NCBI GenBank assembly: GCA_004565275.1
Contig: SDOX01000020.1
Location: 313,189-377,188 of the forward strand
From: Nannochloropsis salina CCMP1776
Taxonomy: Eukaryota > Sar > Eustigmatophyceae > Eustigmatales > Monodopsidaceae
Direction of reading: 5' to 3'
DNA length: 64,000 bases
Numbering within the stretch: the stretch's first letter is position 1; each line of letters begins with the position of its first letter. This document shows, one piece after another, positions 54,551-64,000 of the stretch. The notes below the pieces were generated by a model that saw only the letters and a list, made by a program, of their open reading frames with translations, was not told where the DNA came from and searched no databases. Position numbers and translations under genes: made by a program.

Positions 54551-55073
54551 GTCTGGAGGAAAACTAACCCCAAAATGTGACAACCTGTCCAGAAATCCGG
54601 AAAAAAATGTAAATGGTAAGCCACGTTATTTTAAGCTTTGTCATGTCTTGCAAAACTAAAATTTAAAGTACAAATACCATAGAGTCGCATCGTGAGCATC
54701 GGGTTTCGACACCCCACCCGAGCAAACAAAACCACCTTTTGTGACCTCCACGTGACATGGACGGTACCCTGCGGAGAGACCCGCACCGTTTACCCCGCAG
54801 ACTTCGATACACGGCTTGGGAACCAGCGTCGTCTTGTTCCCTTTTTGTGTCCCTCTGACCTTCTGTCCCAACATGGGCAAGGAGCAAGACGCCTTCTCCT
54901 CCTTGTGGACCGAGCAAGGGAGAAAGTGCTTGTCTCGATGACCTCCATCCTTCCAATCCAAAACTCACGCCCCGGTGGCTCTCTGCCTCGTTGACACAGG
55001 TACCCACCACTTGCACACGTACGGGTTATTTGACCACGTGTGTGTGCTAGTATAGGGGCTAGAGGACAGGAAG
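54551..55073. other. Divergent promoter region
   Basis: About 520 bases between the lumen-protein and PEX13 starts. No supportable gene. Confidence 0.5.
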
Positions 55074-56477
55074 ATGGCGCCGCTTCCTTCGAGCCTTCGA
55101 CAGCCCCCTCCCTCTGCACGAAGTGACAGTGCATCGACACTCACCCCACGCGGACAAGCGCCTAATACCAACGGGCCAACCATCTTGAACCCTTCCACAT
55201 CACATTTGTCGCGGGCTTCACCGCTCAAGCCGTGGGAGCAATCTGCACGGCGGGTAATGACTGCCAATACTGCTGGCCACGCAGGAGGAAACGAACGACC
55301 ACAAGGGAATGGGCTCTCGCACACGCCTCGAGAAGCTGTCAATAATCGGACCACAAATCCCAACCAGGCCGGAAACGTGGGCAGTACTAGCCACACAACG
55401 GGAAACAGTAGCACCCGGGGTGTGGCCGGAGGTGCCAAGGGACAGGGGAACGGAGAAGAGGATTTCCAATACAGGTCGAGTGCACAGCTCTCTGAGCTCG
55501 GCCATGCCCAGGATGCTCCCACACAAGCTGCCTCCTCGGCACCGTACACCAACCACGCGGCAAACGGAGGTCCGTACGGCCCTCCCACGTCTCGATACGG
55601 CCAGCCTGCGGGCAGCATACTGGGTACTAGTAGCAACGGGGGAATGTATGGGTACCCGGGCAGCACCTATGGGGGGGCCGGGGCGTATGGAAGGTACAAC
55701 TCAGGCTCCATGTACGGATCCTCTTCCCTTTATGGAAGCGGGTACGGTGCAGGTAGCATGTATGGCACACCTTCAATGTACGGTGGGATGGGCGGGATGT
55801 ATGGGGGAGGGTATGGCTACGGGGGGCGGGGGGGTATGTACGGCAGCATGCACGGTGGAGGCATGGGAGGGGAGGGGAGCATCGGATGGCTGCAGAACGT
55901 TTTCCATTTGGTGTCGTCCTTGGGGCAGATGACAGAGTTGCTGGGGATGAACACGGAGGCGCTGGGGTATTTGTTTGGGACGTTGATGGGCTTCGCCGAA
56001 ACGGCGGGTAACGTCCTGGGTCAGCTGACGGCGGGCCCGGCCCGGTTATTGGAAGCAGGGCAGGAGGGGGTCACGGAGGAGGAGGCAGCGGTCCGGGCGA
56101 AGCAGGAGAAGATCGTCCGGGTGGTGCGATGGGCTTTGGGCTTGGCATTGTCGTACTTGGCCTGGCGGGTGCTGAGGAAAGTAGGCCGGTGGGTGAAGGC
56201 GGGAGACACACGGAGGGACGTGGCGCTGGCGGCGGCGGCGGGGGCGATGGTTGGGGCGGGGGGGCGAGGGGGTCGAGGACAGCTGCAGCCTTACCTTCCT
56301 CCGTCCTCGCCGCCGCAGGCATGGTCGGTGCGGCGGCCGATGCCGGGGGAAGGGGGAGAGAGAAGGTGGGGAGGGGGGGGCAGGGAAGAAGAACATGTAG
56401 AAGGCTTACCGAATGCGGCGTTGGAGCAGGCGTTCCACTCGTCTTCGGGTAGAGGGGTAAGGCCGGGGGAGTTTTAA
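55074..56477 (+). CDS. PEX13: Peroxin-13 (PEX13), plant-like form without SH3 domain
   Basis: Single-exon frame of 467 residues. The N-terminal region contains SPLKPWEQ, matching the PKPWE signature of PEX13 N-termini. A long Tyr/Gly-rich stretch (GMYGYPGSTYGGAGAYG, MYGGGYGYGGRGGMYG) follows. The central PEX13 domain reads WLQNVFHLVSSLGQMTELLG, MNTEALGYLFGTLMGFAETA. A membrane helix near residue 350 (RWALGLALSYLAWRVL) and a second hydrophobic Ala-rich stretch follow. There is no SH3 domain at the C-terminus, as in plants. PEX13 is part of the peroxisomal docking and translocation pore; the YG-rich stretch forms the selective phase of that pore in other eukaryotes. The call is good because signature, YG repeats and domain order agree. 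Confidence 0.82.
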   Translation: MAPLPSSLRQPPPSARSDSASTLTPRGQAPNTNGPTILNPSTSHLSRASPLKPWEQSARRVMTANTAGHAGGNERPQGNGLSHTPREAVNNRTTNPNQAGNVGSTSHTTGNSSTRGVAGGAKGQGNGEEDFQYRSSAQLSELGHAQDAPTQAASSAPYTNHAANGGPYGPPTSRYGQPAGSILGTSSNGGMYGYPGSTYGGAGAYGRYNSGSMYGSSSLYGSGYGAGSMYGTPSMYGGMGGMYGGGYGYGGRGGMYGSMHGGGMGGEGSIGWLQNVFHLVSSLGQMTELLGMNTEALGYLFGTLMGFAETAGNVLGQLTAGPARLLEAGQEGVTEEEAAVRAKQEKIVRVVRWALGLALSYLAWRVLRKVGRWVKAGDTRRDVALAAAAGAMVGAGGRGGRGQLQPYLPPSSPPQAWSVRRPMPGEGGERRWGGGGREEEHVEGLPNAALEQAFHSSSGRGVRPGEF

Positions 56478-57177
56478 GCAAGGCCGGTGATGGGAGAGGA
56501 AACAAGGGCTTGTGATTGTATGATTGTAATATAGAAGAGGAGGCAGAGCAGGGAGGGGATAAAGGGAGGGAAACGGTCCGGGGGAAGAAAAGGCTTGCGG
56601 TGGGTCTCGCTGGATGCGCCATTGCCTCGTCATCAAGGAGATTTGGGCTGGCTCGACGCGCTTGGGATGGTGGTGGTTCGATTTCTTTCGTTCTTGTTCG
56701 TCTTTTTCTTTTCCCCCGGGCGACGAGCTTTGTCACCTCTTTACCTTCCCTCCTGCCATGTGTATATATCCACTGTTCATCCACTGGCTCCCCTCCCCCT
56801 CGCTCGTCTGACACCAGCTAAGTACCTATACCTCTCACAAAGCATATATATATATATTAAATTGAGCCATAATTACATGGAGATACAAAGCATAAATATA
56901 TATGTATACATCTGCTTCATGCTCCAGGTCCTTGGTTCCATAGAAAACGTCTTCGGCTCGGCCGGAGGATTCGGGAACGCCAGCTGGTCCCCCCCCGCCC
57001 TTCACCGATGGACGTCGTTTTACCCCTCCACCCTCTTACCCTTCCACACACACACACAAGCCTACACGTCCGAGCTGATCGACCTGTCCTCCCTCCCTCC
57101 CCCCTCCTCTTCCCCTGCCCCCCCCCAAAAAGGACATACATACGTGCGGATCCTTCCCTCGGTTCCCCCCGTCTGAG
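56478..57177. other. Convergent intergenic region with small AT and CA repeats
   Basis: About 700 bases between the 3' ends of PEX13 and transaldolase. It holds an AT dinucleotide run near 56844-56858 and a CA run near 57045-57058. No gene supported. Confidence 0.5.
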
Positions 57178-59180
57178 TTATGCTCCTGGCCTCTCCCTCA
57201 GGTAGTCAAAGAACACTCGCTCCAAAGCCCGCAGATCCTGTCAGTGCATGTGGTATGAATATATTTATATATGTATGATATGGGGTCGTAGTTACGAGAC
57301 CAACGGCGTACGGGAGGAAGCAAGATGATTGATTCATCCCCCGATACGGATGCTACGAGCCTCCAAACGGATTCGCTGTCGCCCTATCCGTCCCATCGCA
57401 GCTTCCCAGGAACAATCCTTCCAGTCCCGTACCTTTCTCTTTCCCCCCCGTTCCCCCTTAAAGTGCCATAAACCCTCCCGCCCTAATGGACTCTCCGCCC
57501 TTCCTCCTCCTTCCCTCTTTCCCACCCTGACCTGAATAAATGTCTTCATGCTCTTGGCGAATACGGCCGTTCCACATGCATCTTCCGCCAGGGCGGTCCG
57601 AAACTCCGCCTCCGTCATCGGGGCCCCGCCCTCCCCCCCTTCCTCCCTCCCTTTCCCCCCCTTTCCCTCCATTCCCAACAGCCGCCGGGATTTCAGGCTG
57701 AGGTCCCTCAGGCTCGGCACGGGTGGAAGGAAGGAAGCAAGACCTTCCCCTCCTCCTTCCTCCTCCTCCAAGACAGGTTCGGCGCACTCCAAGGCAATCA
57801 TCACCTGCGGACTGACCGTCAAAATGTCGCAGCCGCTCAACTGTTTGACTTGCTCGATGCCCCGCAGGCTCGCCGCCATCACGAGCGTCCCCGCCCATCT
57901 CCGCATTTTGAACAAGACTTGGATGTCCCGGGCCAAGGTCACGCCCCTCTCCTCTGCACCCCCTTCCTCCTTGTCCTCCTCCCTTCCCTCCCAATCACTC
58001 ACCCTCCCCACGTAGGGTGCCACGTAGCTGACCCCCGCCTCAGCGGCGGCATAAGCCTGCACAATGGACGTCACGCCAGTGACGAGACACCTCACCCCTC
58101 CCTCCTTCCCGCCCTCCCCCTCCCCCCTCTCCCACGCACCTTGGCGGCCTGAATCCCTTCCCAGGATCCGGGTATCTTGATCACCAGGTTGGGCAACGGG
58201 AGTTGATGCTTGTGGACGCACAAGTCGACAAGGGCCAGGGACTGACGCACGGCGAGGTCGATGTCGAAAGCATAACGAGGATCCAGCTGCACGTACACTC
58301 GGGGGAGAGGAAGGGAGGAGGAGGAGGGAGCACGCGGGAGCCGTTTCCAAATTTCGCGCGCAAATTTGGGCGGGACGGCTTCTACCATGTCAGGGATGCC
58401 ATCGATGCCCAAGGGGAGGTACATCTGTTTGAGGGAGAAGCACCGGGTGGGGGGGAAAAGTAAATCCATTCAGTGGCAGGAGTCCGGAGTCATTCAAGCA
58501 GGCTCGCGTGCTGGCTTTTGTATGGACCTGACGGCTCGAGCATATTATTATATTATTATATGCTGTTGCCTAGGTAGACAGCACGAAGAATGGCTCGAGC
58601 CGACACCGTTTAAAAAAAGTCCGGGATTCATGTTCTAACCTTTCTCACGTACATTGCAGGCTTCTTCCAACAGATGAAAGTATTCTTCCTTCTGGGCGGC
58701 TTGCCAGACGATAGAAGGGTTGGTCGTCACCTCCAGGGTACCCGGAAGATGCGCCAATTGCAAGTAGTCTGCTGTGTCGAGGATGACTTGAGAATGGCGG
58801 CGGACTTGCGCAAGAAGATTAGAAGGCGTGCGGGAAGAGGAAGTGGCCTTCATGTATATCTTCGAGGCAGGAGAAAAGTAGCGGGTTGTGCGGGCAGGGA
58901 GCAGGCCACCGTGGGAGGGAGGGGGGGAAAACGCACGGGGCCAGGGGAAGGAGGAGGATGGGGATGTCGCCAAGAGAAAGGAGGCCTTTCTCAAAAATCG
59001 TTTCAGTTTGGCCATTTCGAGTTCAGAATTAAAGGACGTGGCACTCCCTGCGACCAATTTACGGGGGAGTGGACAGGACGGGAAAGGGAAGTGGAGGGGG
59101 GAGGTTGTCGTGTATCCCAAGGTGTTGATCCGGACAAAAAGGCAGGTACCCCGACCCTTGTACGTGATCAATCTTTTCAT
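57178..59180 (-). CDS. TAL: Transaldolase
   Basis: Exons 59180-58653, 58424-58140, 58104-57532 and 57237-57178 join in phase to 481 residues (426 if translation starts at the ATG at 59015). Recognisable blocks are GTLEVTTNPSIVWQAAQ, RVYVQLDPRYAFDIDLAVRQ, the Schiff-base lysine segment NLVIKIPGSWEGIQAAK, AEAGVSYVAPYVGRVSDWEG and SGCDILTVSPQVMIALE, ending in ERVFFDYLRERPGA. The enzyme moves a three-carbon unit between sugar phosphates in the non-oxidative pentose phosphate pathway. The N-terminal 60-100 residues are extra; the stretch WPRAFSPPPS from the downstream start resembles an AF-type plastid motif, so plastid location is possible. The gap between exons 2 and 3 is only 35 bases with GT and AG ends, unusually short for an intron; a draft indel in this G-rich run is the alternative. 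Confidence 0.9.
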
Positions 59181-60321
59181 AAAAAGTATCGTTTAAAAAA
59201 AATGTCAGGCTTCGATTCAATGAGGGGCAGATTAAGTGCTTGTTTTGATAGACGGCTCTAGCCTGTGAGTCGTCTCATAAACTTTACTTCCGGCGATGCC
59301 CCTTCTCCTCTGTTAGCATCCGAATGGAGGATGTACGCATAAGTTTGTGCATTGAAATAATCAGCTTATTGGGCTTCACTGACTATATTTCAAACTGTAT
59401 CATGGCATTCAACATGAGGTTCCATTTTTCCTTTTACAAGTATACTTTTGCGATGATGCTGAGATGGGATGTTCACTCATCATCGGGGGAAGGGGCAGAA
59501 GAAAAGCCCACCCAAAAAAATGCCGCTTTTATGCGAGGAAAGCACTTACGTGAGGGATAAAAGTGAGGCTATAACAAATGGTAGAGGCAGGCTTAGTGGG
59601 ATTGTTTCTCGGCCTCGAAAAAAATGTCATCTTGTCCTCATGCTTTTTCATCCGACTTCATTATGGATGAGTCGCGAATGCTAACCAGGCACGAGGCTGC
59701 GACAACTTCTTGGAAACCATTTTGTGGGTGTGTGGGAAGGCAGGGTAGCTGCACTACTGTTGCTAGTGTTTTAAATCCCACTTTGATCTTGATTTAGAAA
59801 TTTTATTGTTTTTTGGGGGGAAGAAGAGCCTGACACGAGTGTTCAGAACGCAGTGCGTGTTCCGTCATATCCTATTCGAACGTTGGCGGGGTCGATGGGA
59901 TGTATCGGATCTTTCTTTTCCTCCTCGCAACCCGTCACAGTGTCCCCATAAAGGCTGCAAACATTGTTAGGAGTTAGCAAGGTGGCAATGCATGCATTTT
60001 GATTTTTTTTGGGCTTCCCTGTCCCTCTTTCTTTCCTAAGCCCTAGATTGCTTGCATCGTCGGCCATCCATCTGACTAGATTAGATCCACTTTTCTAAAA
60101 AATCATGAAACATGCAAGACGTGTTTTTTAGAGCCTGTACACGTAGATTACATGAATCTCGGCGCAATGGCTTCCCTTTTTCTCTTCACGCCTCGATTCA
60201 GGACAGACAATTTTCCTTATGTTCTTCGTTTTCCTACTCTGATGACTCTGAGAATCTCATTATGTTTTCCATTTTTCAACATTTTGAAGGAAACAAACTA
60301 CCCACCACTACCAACAACACC
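59181..60321. other. Divergent promoter region of transaldolase and adenosine kinase
   Basis: About 1.1 kb, AT-richer than its surroundings. The adenosine kinase frame is open back to 60112 but the added residues have no family match. No other gene supported. Confidence 0.5.
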
Positions 60322-61983
60322 ATGCCGACGATCCTTTTGGGAATGGGGAACCCTCTCCTCGACATCTCTGCGGAAGTGCCGCAGGAGGTGCTGGATAAAT
60401 ATGAGCTCAAGGTAAGGTAGAACGCTATATCCCTTACAGACGCAAAAGAGCCCTTTTCTGGCGCCATTTGTTCCGACGCACGCCTCAGTGCACCCCAGGC
60501 ATCTTCATCCGCTTCCCTGTGTCTTTTTCTTTCTTTTCTTTTTTCCTTTCCCAGTTGGACTCGGCTATCTTGGCGGAGGAGAAGCACCTGCCCCTCTACA
60601 AGGAATTGGTCGACGCCTACAAGGTGCAATACATCGCAGGAGGCGCCACCCAGAACGCCATCCGTGTGGCCCAATGGATGTCGCAGACACCGGGGGTAAG
60701 TGGGTGTTTGACAGAGCTTGCATGGGACGACAGCCCTCTCCTGACGTTGTAGATCTCCTTTTCCTGCCCCCCCTCCCTCCCGCCCGCCCTCCCTCCCTCC
60801 CTTTAGTCCACCAGCTTTTTTGGATGCATCGGAAAAGACGATTTCGGGGCGGAACTTCAAAATTGCGCGAAGGCCGACGGGGTCAATGCCTTCTATAAGG
60901 AAGATCCCGAGACCCCTACAGGCACCTGCGCGGTGCTGGTGAAAGATGGAGAGCGGTCTCTCTGTGCGAATTTGGCTGCCGCCAACAAATTCACCGCAGA
61001 CCACCTGGCCTCCGTGAAGGCCAAGGAGATGATCGCGGAGGCCAAGATGTTTTACATCGCCTCCTTTTTTCTGACCGTCTCGGTCGAGTCTTTGCTGGTG
61101 GTGGCCGATCACGCCGTGGAGCACAACAAGGTCAGAGGAGGGTGCCGGTGTCGGACTCTCTGGGGGTGGGAGTGCGGTCGTTGTATAGGTCGAAAAAGTT
61201 TGTGTCGTGCGTTTGGGAGTGCGGTCGTTGTATAGATCGAAAAAGCCTGTGTCGTTCGTTTGGAAGCCCGGCGTGTCTTTAGCCTGGCCGTGTTGCCTTG
61301 ACGCGCGTCGGCATGGGTTGTGCGGGGGGGGGGAATGGTAACCGTCGGGGGCCGATAATTACCGAAGGACATAGCCTAAGTCCCCCCCCCACAAGCCCCA
61401 GGAAAACCATAGATGTATCGATTCACCAAGGACCTTATGACCCGCGCACCGACGCCTCTCTTACTCCCTCCTGTTCCCCCCTACTTACCCACCCAATTTC
61501 CTTGTTGGGTCTCAGATTTTTGCCATGAATTTATCCGCTCCTTTTTTGATCCAATTTTTCGCGGAGCCCATGGCCCAAGCCCTTCCCTACACCGACTACG
61601 TGTTTGGGAACGAATCAGAGGCCACGGCCTACGGCGAAATGCAAGGGTGGGGCACCGACATCCCGACCATTGCCCTGCGCCTGGCGGCGGCGCCGAAAAA
61701 GAGCGGGACCCGCCCCCGGGTGGTAGTGTTCACCCAAGGGAGCGAGGCGACCGTGGTCGCCAAGGAGGGGAAAGTGGAGAAATTTCCGGTAGAAATGTTG
61801 GAAAAGGACAAGTTGGTGGACACGAATGGGGCGGGGGATGCCTTTGTGGGTGGTTTCCTTTCCGTCTTGATGCGGAAGGAGGGGGCGGCGATGGAGGAAT
61901 GCGTCCGGGCGGGGCACTGGGCGAGTCGGGTCATCATCCAGCGGAGTGGGTGCACGTTCCCGAAGGAGTGTGACTACAAATAG
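60322..61983 (+). CDS. ADK: Adenosine kinase
   Basis: Four exons, 60322-60411, 60555-60695, 60807-61130 and 61516-61983, all in phase 0, give 340 residues (plant ADKs have about 345). The protein begins MPTILLGMGNPLLDISAEVP. YIAGGATQNAIRVAQWM is the substrate-binding GGA-x-N block, GCIGKDDFG and TPTGTCAVLV follow. DTNGAGDAFVGG with catalytic Asp at residue 293 is the PfkB-family active-site and anion-hole motif. It phosphorylates adenosine to AMP and keeps the SAM methylation cycle moving in the cytosol. Splice sites are canonical. Intron 3 carries a 47-bp tandem duplication. Confidence 0.97.
61168..61261. repeat. 47-bp tandem duplication in adenosine kinase intron 3
   Basis: Two copies starting GGGAGTGCGGTCGTTGTATA at 61168 and 61215, with a few base differences. 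Confidence 0.9.
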
Positions 61984-62379
61984 AAAGGAGGGGAAATGGA
62001 GGGAGGGAGGAGGGAGGAAGGGAGGAGGGAGGAAGGGAGGGAGGGAGGGGCTCGAGAGGCAGCGATGGCGGGAAAGACTAGGTAATACCGAGCAAAACAT
62101 CACGTTTCATTGCTGCAGGTGACCCACCGTTCCACTTCAACCCAATTGAAGCAGCCTGGATTCATGCTTATGGCTGCGGCGGTATCTTGTAATTGTTTCT
62201 TGGTTTCCTTTCCAAAGATTTCCATCCTCTTGTCTTTTTTTAGAAAAAGACAGTNNNNNNNNNNNNNNNNNNNNNNNNNNNNNNNNNNNNNNNNNNNNNN
62301 NNNNNNNNNNNNNNNNNNNNNNNNNNNNNNNNNNNNNNNNNNNNNNNNNNNNNNTTCCCTCCCTCCCTCCCTCCCTCCC
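61984..62379. other. Convergent spacer with GGGA runs and an assembly gap
   Basis: Space between the 3' ends of adenosine kinase and LSM12. GGGA/GGAA runs at 61983-62048, then a 100-base N gap, then a CCCT run directly after it. Confidence 0.6.
62255..62354. other. Assembly gap (100 N)
   Basis: Exactly 100 N characters, a scaffold gap of unknown true size. It is flanked on the right by a CCCT microsatellite, a likely cause of the break. Confidence 0.99.
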
Positions 62380-63932
62380 TCACTTCCTCCCCAGCTTCTT
62401 GGCCGCCATCCCCATCATGGCTACGAGCCGGTCCACAAACTCCTCCTTGACCGAGACGTCGAGGCGTTGGACGTCGTCCTTCCCCGCGTACGGTGGATCG
62501 ATACGGACTTGATCCATGATCACGATGCTTTCTCCGCTCCACTGCGTGTCCGAGTAGCTGGGGGGAAGGAGGGAGGGAGGGCGGGAGGGAGGGAGGGAGG
62601 GAGGGAGGGCGGGTTCGTGAGACCTCCTGCAAGGCGATCGACGCTGGCGACGAGGTCGATTCCTAATCGTATAGAGCGCCGGAAATGTTCACTTCCCAAA
62701 CCCCACGGGAAATATGCAGGCCTCCGTAGTCATGCATACGTGCGTGTGTGCATGTGGGTGGTGACACGCAGGCGGCCTGTCGGTGACACCCATCCCCGCC
62801 GCCGTCTCCACAGCACAGTCAGTAGGTCCCCAGGGAACGTCCCACGGACACTGGCCCCACCCCCACCACCCCGGGAATCCGCACAGGGGCAGCACATGAG
62901 GGAGATCAGGCTCTTCTTGTCTCGCTCTTCCCACCGTCCTTGCGTACAAGGCAGGGTCACGATAGTAATCGTCATCGTTTCGCTCATCACCTCTCCCTTT
63001 CAATGTCCCTCCCGGCGCCGCACGTCGCGCCAGGCTCTTCATGTCTCACATCCCAGGATCTCGGATACCCGCCCCTCTTCCCTCCCTCCCTCCCTCCCTC
63101 CCTCCCTTACATTTTACTTATGTGGTCGAAGCTCATCTGCCCCTGGGGAGTGGCCGCCAAATTGATCTTCGCCATTTCCTTGGCCGCCCTGGCCCGCACT
63201 TCCTTCTCCAATTTGGACAAGCGATCGTCCGGTATCACCGCCCCCGTTCCTACTGCCTCCCCGCCCCCCTCCTTCCCCTCGCTCCCCCCCCCGCAGACCT
63301 CCAGGGTTTGGATCTGCGTCACGTTCAAAAAATGCAAGAGGTACCCGCCTCCGTTGCTGGTTTGCCGGGAGGCTGGCATGGCATCGCCTGCACAGGGGAT
63401 GGGGAGGGAAGGGAAAAATCAGCGAAAGCAGAGGCTCGAGAAGCTTCGGCGTGCCTCATCGAAAGACGTAAGACACACGCAGGTCTCGTCACGCCAGAGA
63501 TTTTTCTGAATGCATGCAAACGGGGGGGATTTCCATCACCGTCATCGAAGGCGGGGGGAAGGCCGCGATGACCTCCCAGGAGGGGAGGAAGGAAGGGATG
63601 GATCCGTGCAGGGAGGACAAGCACCTTTTTGCCCTGTAGCCCTTGGTACCCTTTGCGCCTCTGAGAGCCTCCTGATAGTCTTCAAAGCCGTCTGCGGAGT
63701 GTGTCTATCCTTCCCTCCCTCCCTCACTCCCTCTCTCCCCCCCCCCCTCCCCCACTCCCTCCCTCTCTCCCTCCTTCCCACCTGTGGTACCCGCTCCGGT
63801 CAGGCGAATGACCAACGTGCTGGTGCTCTCACACAAGGCATGCACACGTCCTTGCAAGACCTCGCCTCCCACCGTCTTCACTTTAACGTAGTCTTGCGTC
63901 GACAAGGTTAGCTTCGTCGTTCCCGAAGCCAT
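62380..63932 (-). CDS. LSM12: LSM12-like protein (LSm fold plus anticodon-binding-like domain)
   Basis: Three exons, 63932-63782, 63387-63111 and 62557-62380, join in phase to 201 residues (human LSM12 has 195). Exon 1 encodes an LSm-type Sm1 strand set: DYVKVKTVGGEVLQGRVHAL then STLVIRLTG. Exon 2 has YLLHFLNVTQIQTLEV, matching the end of the LSm fold, then RLSKLEKEVRARAAKEMAKI. Exon 3 carries WSGESIVIMDQVRIDPPYAG and a C-terminal helix, corresponding to the LSM12 anticodon-binding-like domain (WQEKNIVVMEEVVITPPY in animals). LSM12 proteins work with Ataxin-2 in translational control; the mammalian one also binds NAADP. Intron 2 has a GGGA run just after its donor and a CCCT run just before its acceptor. 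Confidence 0.86.
62568..62610. repeat. GGGA microsatellite at the acceptor end of LSM12 intron 2
   Basis: GGGA/GGGC units on the + strand, hence CCCT in the sense direction, directly preceding the CAG acceptor. Confidence 0.9.
63080..63108. repeat. CCCT microsatellite at the donor end of LSM12 intron 2
   Basis: CCCT units on the + strand, hence GGGA in the sense direction, directly following the GTAAGG donor. Complementary to the run at the other end of the same intron. Confidence 0.9.
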
Positions 63933-64000
63933 CCCTTGTCTGCCCAAGGAAGCGCGCTCCTTGAAACCCTCTGCAATCACTCCACTGCTGCACCGACGCA

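Noticed and set aside
54690-54760. Possible tRNA-like sequence (GGGTTTCGACACCCC)
   Set aside because: It does not match the tRNA B-box and I could not fold a cloverleaf around it.
1-64000. Transposons, retroelements or integrated viral sequence
   Set aside because: No reverse transcriptase, integrase, transposase or capsid-like motif and no long terminal repeats were seen on either strand.

Overview
This is a 64 kb stretch of a compact, GC-rich, intron-containing nuclear genome. Three predicted proteins start with a signal peptide that runs into an 'AF-V' tetrad (HAFVLP, WAFVPR, PAFVRC). This resembles the ASAFAP-type bipartite plastid leader of heterokont algae. Together with short GT-AG introns, abundant GGGA/CCCT microsatellites and a plant-type FKBP12, it points to a photosynthetic stramenopile, most likely a eustigmatophyte such as Nannochloropsis/Microchloropsis. 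That assignment is inference. Two 100-base runs of N (3998-4097 and 62255-62354) show a draft scaffold.

Layout, left to right. A DGAT2-type acyltransferase with a duplicated membrane module (26-3217, +). A WD40 region that appears spliced to a UBR7-like UBR-box/PHD protein (7397-3721, -). A SMYD-type SET/MYND protein (9493-7949, -). A coiled-coil protein (10599-11765, +). A five-exon FKBP12 (13917-12698, -). A very unusual HAD phosphatase/methyltransferase/MDR dehydrogenase fusion (14569-17929, +). Proteasome alpha-5 (18610-19738, +). A full-size PDR/ABCG transporter (27419-21073, -). A 2.4 kb gene-poor spacer. Beclin-1/ATG6 (29781-31798, +). A plastid-type PPR-SMR protein (36141-32623, -). 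An F-box/cytochrome b5 fusion (37810-39876, +). A small two-TM protein (42071-41355, -). A five-exon plastid membrane protein (43114-44284, +). A roadblock/LC7 protein (45087-45782, +). NECAP (47300-46317, -). Elongator ELP1 (48024-53104, +). A two-exon protein with a three-part thylakoid-lumen-like leader (54550-53525, -). PEX13 (55074-56477, +). Transaldolase (59180-57178, -). Adenosine kinase (60322-61983, +). LSM12 (63932-62380, -).

Most genes are core housekeeping functions: proteolysis, autophagy, peroxisome import, endocytosis, tRNA-modifying Elongator, nucleoside and pentose metabolism, lipid synthesis and plastid gene expression. There is no operon-like logic. Seventeen of twenty neighbouring pairs lie on opposite strands. 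I found no transposon, virus-like element, CRISPR array, rRNA or tRNA that I could support.

The main novelties are multi-domain fusions (HAD-MTase-MDR, WD40-UBR-PHD-PHD, F-box-cyt b5), the duplicated membrane module ahead of the DGAT2 domain, two lineage-style plastid proteins that only become visible when exons are joined, and a recurrent intron design with G-rich donor sides and complementary C/T-rich acceptor sides. Several apparent frame breaks fall in these purine or pyrimidine runs. For two of them (ELP1 and F-box/b5) a phase-compatible GT-AG intron restores the frame. The others remain open between small introns and draft errors.
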